64,000 bases of DNA, from contig NC_083339.1 in assembly GCF_019175385.1 (NCBI RefSeq), positions 84,308,120 to 84,372,119 of the forward strand, given 5' to 3'. Position numbers and translations under genes: made by a program. This DNA is from Lycium barbarum. Lineage: Eukaryota > Streptophyta > Magnoliopsida > Solanales > Solanaceae. The notes under the pieces are model-generated. The model searched no databases. It was not told the origin of the DNA and was given only the letters and a program-made list of their open reading frames with translations. Positions 10,876 through 21,377 of this stretch are shown here, piece after piece (the stretch's first letter is position 1; each line of letters opens with the position of its first letter).

Positions 10876-11523
10876 ATATTATATATAGATATATATGGAA
10901 AAGTCTTTTTTTAAAAGCTAAGCATGCACGACATTTGCCTTAAAAAGGCATTCAGAGGCACAGGTTGATCTCTTTTATATTACTTTATCCTCATACGTTC
11001 ATTATATTATTTTCCACGTTCGGTATCGCTTACAATGTTACTATTCATGCCTTACATACTCAGTACATTATTCGTACTGACGTCCCTTCTTGTGGACGCT
11101 GCGTTCATGCCTGCAAGTGTTGATAGACAAGATGAGGCTCTTTCATCGTAGGCTGCCATCAGGTACCAGTTATGATTGGTGAGCTCCACTTCTTCCTGGA
11201 GCGCTGCCGAGTCTGGATGTATATATGTTTGTATGATTTTTGTTCAGGGAATGTCGGGGGCCCTGTCCCGACTTGACTACTTCAGTCATGTTCATAGAGG
11301 CTTTGCAGACAGTTTCTATGTATAGCGTCGTTATGTTCTGTCGGTCATTATATATGCGTCGTGGGTCCATTGGAAATATATTTGTACATGATATTACATT
11401 CATATCTAGCCTTAGCCTTATTTTGTCATTCGAGACATAGAGAATACAAGTTATAATTTGGTTCGCTCGGTTTCCATAAGGTGCCGGGTGCCAATCACGC
11501 CTTACCAAGGGCGGGGTGTGACA

Positions 11524-11528
11524 TCTTC
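11524..11528. repeat. Target-site duplication TCTTC, right copy
   Basis: Matches 9183-9187 exactly and lies immediately after the LTR terminus GTGACA. Confidence 0.9.
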
Positions 11529-13961
11529 AGTGGCCTCCTTTGATTTATCGAGATTCGTTGTTTAGAACAAGAACTACAAGACCTTATACGCTTCCCGAGC
11601 CTAAATCCGGGGTTTCACTTAATTTGGGCTAAAACTTTACGGAGGAAGTTGGGAGAATGTTATAGAGGGTTAGGGAAGGTTTGGGGAGGTGGTTGAATGA
11701 AATTAAGGGGTAAATCCCCTTTATATATTGGTCTAGGGTCGGTTTGCATCGACCTAGAACTTTCCGCGCACTGCAGCTGCGCGTGACGCGCGCACTGTAG
11801 ATGCGTGTTTCTGCTCTACTAGCCTGACTTGTAACGTTCATAATTCTCTACTCCGACATCGTATCGATGAGCGATTTATTGTGTTGGAAACTAGACTTCA
11901 TGAACTTCAATTTAGGCTTTGGCTTTACTTCAAAACTCCTCATACACTAAAAAATATTCTTTCCCCAAGTTGGCTCATACTGTGTTGTTTAAAATAACAC
12001 TCATCTTTTTCCAAAGTCATGCTATCTCAACTCCTTCCACTCAATTCCTTAAAGGATCTTCCGGAATTCATCATATGCATCCTTTACTCATAAAATGTAC
12101 TTAATAATGCTTCGTCCCTTATACTCCAAAGTTGTTTTACTTAGCCATACTTCAATATACTTACGCTCAAATTGGATAAGTGCTTCTCTGCAAGTACAGG
12201 GTGTGACAAAGAATCTACATGCTAGCACTTTCAATGGCTTAAGATTTTGTTGGTTCTTGTAGGACTGTTTTGATGTGATGCATATGACTTTTTGTGGTTG
12301 GAAATTATGGAAAACAGTTTGATTATTTTATAGTTGTTGTTTCTATGCTTATCTATATGTTGGTCATAAAAGTGATGACATAAGCTAGAGGAAAATTAGC
12401 CATAGAACACTTGAAAGGTTGTTTATAAAAATATTGAGTTGTGTAGGTTGTCTTCATGTTGTTTAAGTAGAGTATAAATCTTGAAATAACATGTATACGT
12501 ATTTTTTTTATTATGTTACTCAAGTTGTTGAATTAAAGTAAAGGATACTTAAGGATGACATGGGTTAAACGGGTTCCAATCCGAGCTTGCTGCTCGTCGT
12601 GGGATACTGATGACTTATTGTTATATATATACTGTGCCTTGTTGTTGGTGAGGTGCTTTTTGGGTTTCTCTGCTTTTTGTTGATATGTGGGGTTAAAGAA
12701 AGTCAATGTTGTAGGGGAGATGCTTCCCAAATTTACTTAAATGAGCTACTAGCTTCGAGCTACAACTTAGTCCTTTCTTGACGCAAATCAAGGACCCTAT
12801 TGTGTTAATGTAGATTAAAACATATTGTGTGCTGCGCTGGGAATGTTGTGGAGTCTAGGAAATTAAGGTATGTTAAGGCAACTTCTTTCAATATTTTGGC
12901 ATGATTCCAACGAACGAAGCGTAAATGAACGAATGATACTCATAAACAACTCTATTCTTAGTAATTGTCGAAATATTCTGTTCATTATCTTTCATCATGT
13001 ATTCTGATCCATAGCATTGATCTTTAACTCTTATTGAAATGTATGTTGATGATGTTAGTTCCATAATGATAATTGTAGGTGTAATGACCTTACGTGACTC
13101 TGATAAAGTCATGATGTTCCTTTATGACTCTTTCACATCCATATATATATATAATGATATTGATGCCCACAATGGCTTGACGGCGTTATGTATTCATATA
13201 TATGGTACGACGGTGCTGTAGATGCACCCTTGATCAGGCTGACATTGTGAGGATGATGATGATGCCCACAGTGTCTTGGCGGTACTATATGCGCGTATAC
13301 ATATTATATTATGATGGCGCTATATGCGCGTATATACTGTATTCATGCATATCATGGCCCACAGTAGGAATACGGAGCCAAGGTTGAGTTTCTTATTCCT
13401 CTATTACATTATGTCTTTTTTTATGTTGTTAACTACCTTACATACTCGGTACTTTATTGGTAATGACATCCCATTGCCTAGGGACATTGTGTTTCATGCC
13501 CGCACATCCCAATAGATATATTGATAGTCCTCCTAGTAGGGTCCTAGCTCAGCAGAATGTATTGTTGCACTCCATTTGCTCAAGAGTCTCTTTTGTGGGT
13601 TAGTATACTTATGTACATATGTTTATGGTTATACCGGGGCCCTGTCCGGACCTCAGGATGTTTATGTAATCCTTAGAGGCTTGTAGACAGATGTCATGTA
13701 TATAGATGTTTTAAGTGGCCTTGTCGGCCTGTGGTTTTTGAGGTACGAATGTTAATATCGGCCTTGGAGGCCCGTGTATCTCATGGATATCCTATTGGGG
13801 TCGTTCTTTGTTGAGTACTCCTTATGTTTTATTTAGATTGTCTCATGACGGCTCTTCCAGCCCACTTATGTCTATTGTTATGGTTACTAATGTATGTCAT
13901 CTTTGTGCTCGGTATATTAGGTCCGGGTGCCCGTCACGGCCCTCCGATTTGGGTCGTGGCA

Positions 13962-13980
13962 AATTTGGTATCAGAGTAGG
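13962..13980 (+). other. Primer-binding site (tRNA-iMet) after LTR C
   Basis: The LTR end GTGGCA is followed by AATT and TGGTATCAGAG (13966-13976). TGGTATCAGAGC is complementary to the 3' end of plant initiator methionine tRNA, the usual primer of these elements. The match is complete up to the eleventh base. Confidence 0.85.
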
Positions 13981-14182
13981 TCAGTCCTAGAGATGTTTAC
14001 AACCTGTGTCTAGTAAAGTCTTGTTTATGGGTGTGTTGTGCGCCACATTTATAAGCACGAGGATGCCGGGCATTTAAGATGGTTACCTTTCCTTCTTGTT
14101 CTAGATCGTGATATAGAGCTAAGTCATATGAAATGAAATTCTTAACCATTACCCTTGTTTATTTTATAGTCAGGAGATGACT
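13981..14182 (+). other. Untranslated leader and first gag codons, truncated
   Basis: About 200 bp align by eye with the leaders at 33845-34041 and (reverse complement) 54065-54251, sharing GTCTTGTTTATGGGTGTGTTG and a GGCATTTA phrase. The leader ends in a T-rich acceptor-like stretch TTTATTTTATAG and then an ATG at about 14176. The sequence switches to an unrelated LTR fragment within a few codons, so the body of element C is missing. Confidence 0.65.
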
Positions 14183-15315
14183 TCCAGCCCACAAAACAAT
14201 TCATAACAACCACCAAACAGCCCCAAATATTGTCACAAAATAGCCACGAAAATCATATAAAAATAGCCCGGTATACGCTTTGTATATGATATCTTCATAC
14301 ACTTTATTCTCCCAAATTCAAGAACAGCAACTTGTCAACAACATCAACAATTATTATACATCATAACTCAGCTAATTCCATCCATTTAATGCAACTAAAA
14401 CAGCCCCCGATCCATTAATCTCAACAAAACAACAAGCAAATTTATAACGCTATTTTCACCATTCTAATCCGTTAAAACTCTAAATAAACTTATTAACAAT
14501 GAAAAAGGGACCTTAATATTACCTTAATTATGCAGCAACCACGTCAACACTCTTCTTCTTGGATGATTTTTAGCTCAAATTGAAGGCAACGCAACGTACA
14601 ACACCTTTCTCTTCATGAGCTTCGGGATTCGGGGCTCAGATTGTGATCAAAATTTGGTTTCTCTCTCTAAAAGCTATCTTCCCTCTCTCTAGAATTTTCT
14701 GGATTTTTTTGGTATGAAGATGAGGAAGATAAGCTGAAAATTTCCTTTAAATAGCAAGGGAAATGGGCCTTACCCGACTTGGAATCGGGTTGGGCTCATT
14801 TCACTGCCCAGCTTGACCTTTCTGCATTAAAACGTCCATAACTCTTTATCCCGATGGCACATACAGGCCCAAGACCTATGGTTGGAAAGGAATTTCAATT
14901 ATCTACAACTTTCATTTTAGGAGTTTTCCCAAATTCCCAAATAATGATGGGGTTATGGCCTGCCGAAGTCAGATCACCCGAAAACGTAACTTAAAACCAT
15001 CTTTTTGGAGGGCTTACACTTGGATTTGGCTGAAGGGTCCTTCTTGAATTGTATTTAACTTCACATATATTGTCCATATAACTTATCATATGTCCTTTAT
15101 AAAAATCCCATCATGTGGGCCCCACCTTAGCTTACGGTATCGAGGGCTATATATCTTTTAACGTATTATTCCAATCATATTGTACGAATTCAAAATATCA
15201 TACTCATGCTACTACAGTAGAATTTCATTCTTTAAACTTGTGATATTTGCTCCTCCTCAAGCTCACATTAAGTCGTCTGTAGCCTTAGTAACACGAAACT
15301 TTCTAGGGTGTAACA
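14183..15315 (-). mobile_element. LTR fragment E (U3 side)
   Basis: Minus-strand LTR starting (element sense) TGTTACACCCTAGAAAG at 15315. It keeps the U3 block (about 14830-14900), a small ACCCGACTTGGAATCGGGT hairpin at 14773-14791 and a TATA-like CTATTTAAAGG at about 14746-14756. Its R/U5 side, with the CTCAGTAC block, is missing. The left boundary at about 14183 is approximate. There is no coding content. Confidence 0.65.
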
Positions 15316-15907
15316 CCAGCGGTCTAGGCCAAGATACACATGGCCGCCCCAACGGCCAACACGCCGCCATAGCGGTACCGCTGGGACGGCACTGGTGCAG
15401 CGAATGCGGGCACCAAGTACCATAATCAACTAGAATTTTCTAAGTCTCAATCGAAATCCTGAACCAATCTCGATTCCATCAGCTCACAAACCACATACAT
15501 AGACCCACACAAAAATATGCTACGAACGCGCTTGTGGCCTCGAAATTCCAAACAGAGGTCTCGTTGACTGACTCAACCTCTGATGCCTTAATTCCAATAT
15601 CCCAACCCAAGTCCCAAAATGCATCCGAGTGCATTGGGAACCGAACCAGAGATACATACACTAGTTATAAACGGCCATCCAGACCTCTCAGAATCGATGG
15701 AATTTCGAAAAATGTTCGTTTACCCAAAAATCAATCTTGGGTCAACTCATTTTCACTTTAAGCCTATTTTTCACAAAAGTTGCTCAAATCTGGGCTAGAC
15801 ACCTCGAGAAGCGTTCTAACGGTCCTCTCGGATTAAAAGTGTGCTAATCAATGCTCGAAAAAAGGAGAATTGTCGGAAAGACTATAACGACCAAACGGGT
15901 CATTACA
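15316..15907 (-). mobile_element. LTR fragment F (U3 side)
   Basis: Element-sense start TGTAATGACCCGTTTGG at 15907, near-identical to the start of the LTR at 26061 (TGTAACGACCCGTTTGGTCG). Shared text runs through TTTTGGGTAAACG and CCCGAGG/CCCAATGCACTCGG. The GC-rich palindromic cassette (GTGCCGTCCCAGCGG, CCGCTATGGCGGCG) survives at about 15325-15420, where LTR E cuts it. No interior. The 42 bp at 15908-15949, between it and LTR G, are unassigned. Confidence 0.65.
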
Positions 15908-15949
15908 TTAGATACCAATTGAACCGTCGCTCATTATCGATCGAATAAG

Positions 15950-18904
15950 TGTCACGACCCAACCCCGTGGGCCGCGACCAGTGCCCGAGCTGGGCACCTA
16001 TACGTACCCGATACCCAAATTAGCATATTAACAGAATAATAACATAATAATAGTATCAGTGGACGCTACAGAATTTAACAGAAAAGCAGACTTGGCACAC
16101 ATAGGCCGATAAGGCCATCATAGAACAAAGTATCCCAAACATATGTACAGAACCCACAAAGATGTATCCACAGACCTCTACAGAACATATCATAATCATA
16201 AGACGGGACAGGGCCCCGTCATACCCAGAACAAAGTACATATCCAGATAGCAGTGACAGACTGTACCAAAAGATGGGCTCTGAAGAAGAGAGCGCCCCAA
16301 AATAGCAGAAGTGGGATCCTAAACAGATGGATCAGCGAACCTGTCGTCTGTACCTGCGCGGCATGAAAACGCAGCACCCGAAGGAAGGGGGTCAGTACGA
16401 AATATGTACTGAATATGTAAAGCGGAATCACAGAAGTCAAATCATAATGGTTACAGAAAATGAGTACAAAATCCCGAGTCTCAAATGCATATTTCCCAAA
16501 ACAGACAGAACGTGTACAGAAACATATGTCATATCATATCCGGCCCCTGCCACGGGACTCGGCAGACAGAACGTGGTCACCCTCCCGACACTGGTGCCAC
16601 AATACAGAGGAATCAGAAAAAGGGGCGTGGCCCCGTATCATAAAATGTCATATCAGAATGGCCATAACAGATCAGATCAGAATAGGCGGACATGGCACAT
16701 CATACTCCACAGACCCATGTACGCGTATACCTGCCCCCTCACATCGGGGCGCGGCGAACAATGCAGAGAATCACGCTTGACAACATATCCTGGCCCGGGC
16801 TCAGTGTGGGAAACATTGGGACATCCACGAATGGAGTAGTGAGAGACTAATGCAATTTAAAAATATCATAAGTGTTTTCAAAGACTCGATGAAGCGTAGC
16901 AAAGACAAAAAAATCAAATGGAGTCGGACGGAATCATAATAAATGTATTTCGGATATCATAATAAATTACAGAAGTATAACTTTCCCGAAGTCATTCCGA
17001 GTGTCAAAATAATTTATAATATTTAACAGAATATTTAAAATAATATTCGTTAAGCGATTAGTAGGGTAATTAAAACATTTGTTTCAAAAATCGCTTAAAA
17101 AGGAAGCTTTAGCATATTAGGGGCAAAACCGGAAATAGTGGGCCCGCCTCGGGACAAATAAGGCGGCGGAGCAAAATTCTATGACTTTCTGAGTAATTTA
17201 GAGCAAAATTGCATAATTCCAGAAAAAAACGTATCAAAAATGATTCAATTCTACTGAAGGAAAAACTGAAATTTTGTCTTGCGGATTTCGAGGGCCAAGA
17301 GGTCCTTCGAGGCCCGGATCCGACACTAACTCACTAAGGACAGGCCAAGGGAAGAAATAGGGTTGCTTTACATACCTTTCACGCTCCTTAAGCCTTTCCA
17401 AATTCACTTCCCGTTTCGTCGAAAAACTGCAATTGGTCAAGTTTACCAATTGTAAGCTATGAATACCAAAGTTCCAACTTAATGCATATTTGGCTACCGA
17501 AATTTCGGCAGCACTTCCCCTATACATATAGCACCCCGAGAATTCAACTCGGCTATAAATCATTAACAACACCCAAACGACAACAACAATATCAACAATG
17601 AACATTAAAAACATAATTATCCTTCAACTAGTCATTTTTCTCACAAGTTGACATAATCTTCAATTCAACCCAACTTTCGAACTAACATCATGATTTCACA
17701 TCCATTATCACTCAAGATCATCACAATATAGATTTAGAGACATTTCATATCATTTTCCTTAAGATATACACTCGATATACATAATATACAACTTTCCGCC
17801 AAAATCATAACTTATGCAAAACACCAAATCTTTGGCATACAACTTCATAACAAGTTTCCAACTTCCAAATTCATCAATGATCATCTTAATTCACAACCAA
17901 ACAACTTCATTTCCTTAATGTCGGAAAATCATACTAAAACGACATAAGTGTTTACATTCCAATTCAATACAAACTTATATCATTCTAACTTCATTTCCAT
18001 GCCAAGCATTACAACAACACTCCAATACACTAAACAAACTTAATCCATTTCATTCCCAAGCCAAATATACCACACGGCCATATGCTTATTTTTCCATATC
18101 AACTAAATTCATCCAACTTTCAATTCCCATATGCATTTCATCACAATTACAACTAGAATATAACATAAATTCAACACAACTTGGCTATACAACATATATA
18201 TACACCCGGCTACAAGCCATATACCAAACCCACATTGCAAACTTCCATTTTTCCATACAATCAACACATTTCTATATACTACAACACAATCAAAACTTCA
18301 TAACACAATAAAAAGGTAGAAATTCTTACCTTTTCTTCAAGTCTTCTTCACTTGAACTTGTGTTCACTTTGAGGAATCTAATGCTTCCCACTCCAAACCA
18401 ACTATACCAAGATGCAAAGGAACCTTGACTTAGTAGGAAAACAACAAGAATTGAATTTTTAGAACAATATTTATGGTGGCTATTTTTGCACCTCAAACCC
18501 GAAATGGTCTTCTTTCTCTCCTTCTATTTTCTTTGTTGTTCTTATCTCTAATTTCTTAAGTCTTCTATGGTATATGTAGTTGAAGTGCTTGGTCACATGA
18601 CCAAGCACATGACCAACTAAAATTGGGCTTAGATCATGGCCTAATGTGGCCGGCCATACACCCCTTTTTGGGCCTCACTTACAATTCAATTTTTTGAGCC
18701 CAATAACTTATGGATCGTATTTTATAATTCCCGAAACTAATTTCCAAAATTCCAAAATTACCCTTAACCTTGTCCCACACTTTCATGCCTATATTCTTTC
18801 ATGCATAACTCCTACGTTCAACAAAATATCAAATTTGACCTCGTATCTCAAGAATCCATTATTTATCGAATTTTTCCAAACGTGTGAAAACACGGGATAT
18901 AACA
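15950..18904 (-). mobile_element. 3' LTR G of a minus-strand element
   Basis: 2955 bp from TGTCACGACCC at 15950 to GGGATATAACA at 18904 (element sense TGTTATATCCCGTG...GGGTCGTGACA). It belongs to the same family as the LTRs at 46433 and 54268, sharing CGAAATTTCGGCAGCA, the CACATGACCAA palindromes before the TATA and the CTCAGTAC block (about 16352-16424). A donor-like GTGAAAGGTATGTAAAG lies at about 17366-17382. A polypurine tract adjoins its right edge, so it is the 3' LTR. The partner LTR is not in the window. Long-looking frames here (16327-16839, 17234-17614) cross repeat words and are not genes. Confidence 0.85.
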
Positions 18905-18919
18905 TCCTCCCCCCCTTTA
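18905..18919 (-). other. Polypurine tract next to LTR G
   Basis: Element-sense CTAAAGGGGGGGAGGA abutting TGTTATATCCC, the second-strand primer site. It is followed inward by ACATTCGTCCTCTAATGT, the hairpin-like motif found beside most tracts in this window. Confidence 0.8.
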
Positions 18920-19497
18920 GAACATTCGTCCTCTAATGTAAAATTAATCTTATAGGGATGGAAAATACTTTGGGGGAGTTCATAAGTATCTTGGCCGTCA
19001 GTAAACCAGGAGTTGACCGGGTATCCGTATTCCTCGGGTTCAGATGAGAGGGATGAGGATGGCCAGACTAGCCGGTGGTGGGAGGATAATGGAGAGGACA
19101 TTTCACTTTAAAGCCCCCTAGACCGAGCTCAGGACAGGTGGATTACAGGGATATGAGTTTTTATTAAAATGTCCTATGTGCGTATGTAATTGCTACTGGT
19201 AATACTTAATAGTGATGAGCGGAAATTCTAGAGGGGACAATAACTTAAGTATTTATAAGTAACTGCGATCAAGGTGTTTTCGCCACCATTGGGAATCTCG
19301 AAATTTGGGATGAAAAGTAGTCATACATGCAGATTGAAGGTGATTGTTTAGAATTTCAAAGGACAAATTAGCATTTGTTTAGTCGGAGAGTAAGAGATCC
19401 CTTTTAATTCGGAGGAAGATGCATTACGAGAATTTATTGGAATTCGTTAGAACCTCAATTTGTTCTAGGTCATGCGATAAAGGTCACGCAGTAAGAT

Positions 19498-19612
19498 GGA
19501 TGCAATCATACCAGTACTAAAGCACTGGATCCCATCAGAACTCTGAAGTTAAGCGTGCTGGGGTGAGAGTAATATTAGGATGGGTAACCTCTTGGGAAGT
19601 GTACTAAGAATC
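19498..19612 (+). pseudogene. 5S rRNA-like sequence
   Basis: Starting GGATGCAATCATACCAGTAC, about 100 bp follow the plant 5S rRNA: GGATCCCATCAGAACTC, then AAGTTAAGCGTGCT (internal promoter box A), GAGAGTAATATTAGGATGGG (intermediate element) and GGGTAACCTCTTGGGAAG (box C). The last about 15 bp have diverged, several CpG-type changes are visible, and there is no clear T-run terminator. It is a single copy, not a tandem 5S array. It may be a decayed 5S copy or a 5S-derived module captured by a retroelement, as in Cassandra LTRs, but I do not see Cassandra-like short LTR ends around it. Confidence 0.8.
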
Positions 19613-21360
19613 CTACAAATGTGGACATAAGAGACAGATTAGAAGCTAGAGTAGCCTAGGGTAAATTGAAGTATGCAGAGTAGTTAGAAACCCTAAAAGG
19701 TCCCAAAGGATGAGGTGGACTAGACCGGTAAAGAGAAAGAAGGCACATCACAGCTCTAGAACTAGGATAAGTTCGAATAGTATTTGGAAATACTTTTTAA
19801 GTGAGGCGTTAGTAAATATATATATGTATGTGTAGGACATCCCATATGTTGCTGCGCCAACCGATATGTGTTTCCTAGCAACCGACTTTGCTACATACTA
19901 AAGGCATTAATCGAACAGGGTAATGAAGTTCAAGTGACAAAAGTGGTACAAATGTTACAAGGTAAGTTGATGTTATTTTCACTACATGTTAGAGTTAAAA
20001 AGTCCTAATGCAATAACATCAGGGAAAGGAAGAAAGTGAATATCAAAAAAGTAAAGAGATTAGAATGTCTTGAGAAAAGGAAGAAAAAAAAAAGTAAGAA
20101 ACGAGGGTGATTGAAGCTTCCAGTAGAGACGACGGGCAAGGCAAGGGACTATTTGGATAAAATTTTAAATTAGGCACGTGAAAGGAATAGAGTAGGGTAG
20201 CACGGATAGAAGATGAATGTGCAGGGTCAGAAGAACAGATGTTGATCAATGGGACTGAAGGGAAGTAATCACGAATATGAAGGGGAAATAAGAAAGAATA
20301 AGCAGGTTTGGCAACAATTTTAAGGGATTCCCAGCTCTTGAGAGGCAATCGAGGATATAAACGCACGTTGTACTGACACAATCACCTTGAACATAGAAAA
20401 ACCCTCCTTACAGATGATTTAGAAATAGAACGGGTTTACAATTTAGGAAGGATATTCTATAAACTTCAGGGTCAATGCTATAACAGGATGAGGGGAGGAG
20501 AGCATTTAGGAGTAAAGTAACTAAAAAAAATTTCACCACTGAAATAAGAAGGATACTTTAACGATTTGGCTGTAGGAAACCGATCAATCATTAAGGATGA
20601 GAAAGAGGATGATAAGTTGACACAACTGATTAAAAGATCAATGACATGGAAAAAGAATTCCTGTAAAGACCGTAGAGATTCGATCATAAAGGAAATAGGA
20701 CGATATACAGGGAACGTGTATGGCAGACAACCCAGCCATAGCGTCAGAAAGACGGATAAAGACTTGATGAATGAAGAATGGAGAGAGTGTAAACTGTAAG
20801 AATTCCGTGATAAGAGCAAGAAGTAGCAGGAAACTAGGAAAACATTGATGCATAGCTGCAACACAAACGCGTAGTTAAGAAGAATTACGAGTAAATGAGC
20901 TAAACGGGTGAAAGGACTAGTAGTGGATGGAAGGGTATGCAATATTGAAAAAATGGTATGGTATAGACATAAATGAAAGGAGAACTCAGGGTAAGAAGAA
21001 TTTTAAAGATGTTATAAATAAAGTCGGGAAGTAAGACGAGGGATAAAAGAGTAAGGTATAATTGAACCCTTCGTAAAGGACATAGTGAATCCCGATGTCC
21101 CCATTAACTCGTTTGTCTAGGAAATCATTAGCCATAAAAGACAAAGTTATGGAAAGACGGTAAAGAAGGCATTGGAATTAGATCTGACCCTTATAAGTAT
21201 TCCGATTGAATACAAGATTGTAACTAGCAAAAAGATAGATAAGTCAAACCATACGATGACGAAACTCCGGCCTTAAGAATATCGTAAAGGGCGGCAGATA
21301 ATTATCAAAGACAATGGATACTCAAAGGCTTTTGGTGTACAAAGACCTCCTTAAAAGGGA

Positions 21361-21377
21361 GGGGGGGGGGGGGGGGG
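21361..21377 (+). repeat. Poly-G tract, 17 bases
   Basis: An uninterrupted run of 17 G within a purine-rich context (GGGAGGG before it). It could form a G-quadruplex and is a likely site of length error. Confidence 0.9.

Larger units (their letters stand above)
9188..11523 (+). mobile_element. Solo LTR inside LTR D, perfect target duplication
   Basis: Innermost layer, 2336 bp, TGTTACACCCCG...GGGGTGTGACA, flanked by TCTTC on both sides. It has no interior, so it is a solo LTR left by LTR-LTR recombination. Internal order: U3 block TTTCCAACGCAACAAACC (9491-9560), TATA at 9622, GCTGG motif (10050-10076), donor-like AAAG|GTATGTTAAGG (10141-10153), 29-bp tandem array (10654-10875), CTCAGTAC block (11050-11117) and GC-rich terminus. 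The acceptor-like end of the block has decayed to GCAAG. Frames at 9301-9651 and 11170-11508 are shadows. Confidence 0.9.
7528..12208 (-). mobile_element. Solo LTR (family D) inside LTR C, itself interrupted
   Basis: Middle layer. The ends are TGTCACGCCCC at 7528 and GGGTGTGACA at 12208 (element-sense start TGTCACACCCTGTAC). The flanks are CAGAA on the left and AAGAA on the right, a 5-bp target duplication with one mismatch. There is no interior, so this is a solo LTR. It carries the CTCAGTAC block at about 7993-8068, GCTGCC motif at about 8925-8948, donor-like AAGGTATGTTAAGG at about 8771-8784, U3 block at about 11828-11900 and a palindromic GCGC cassette at about 11750-11806. Removing the plus-strand insert at 9188-11523 leaves about 2.34 kb. 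Confidence 0.85.
6870..13961 (+). mobile_element. 5' LTR (family C), interrupted by a nested solo LTR
   Basis: Outer layer of a three-level nest. The first part (6870-7527) starts CGTTGCACCTC, a mutated TGTTGCACC, and has a palindromic cassette at about 7050-7200 (CACGGACCGCC, ACGGTACGGGCCGTG) and a TATA-like CTTTAAAT near 7220. The second part (12209-13961) has a donor-like AGGTATGTTAAGG at about 12867, a tandem-repeat cassette at about 13150-13360, a diverged CTCAGTAC block at about 13434-13503, and the terminus GTCACGGCCC...GGGTCGTGGCA. Without the insert it is about 2.4 kb. A primer-binding site follows at 13966, which makes it a 5' LTR. The two halves join in sense at ..TGCAGAA / ..GAATCTAC. 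Confidence 0.8.

Noticed and set aside
16327..16839. 170-codon plus-strand frame in LTR G
   Set aside because: Crosses the CTCAGTAC block and the tandem cassette; no domain, and the equivalent region in sister LTRs is not open.
19498..19612. A functional 5S rRNA gene
   Set aside because: Single copy with several changes, a diverged 3' end and no clear T-run terminator; kept as a 5S-like pseudogene.
20478..20942. 154-codon minus-strand frame rich in Ser, Leu and Phe
   Set aside because: Low-complexity reverse reading of purine-rich DNA; the overlapping frames at 20566 and 20638 are equally open, so there is no coding signal.
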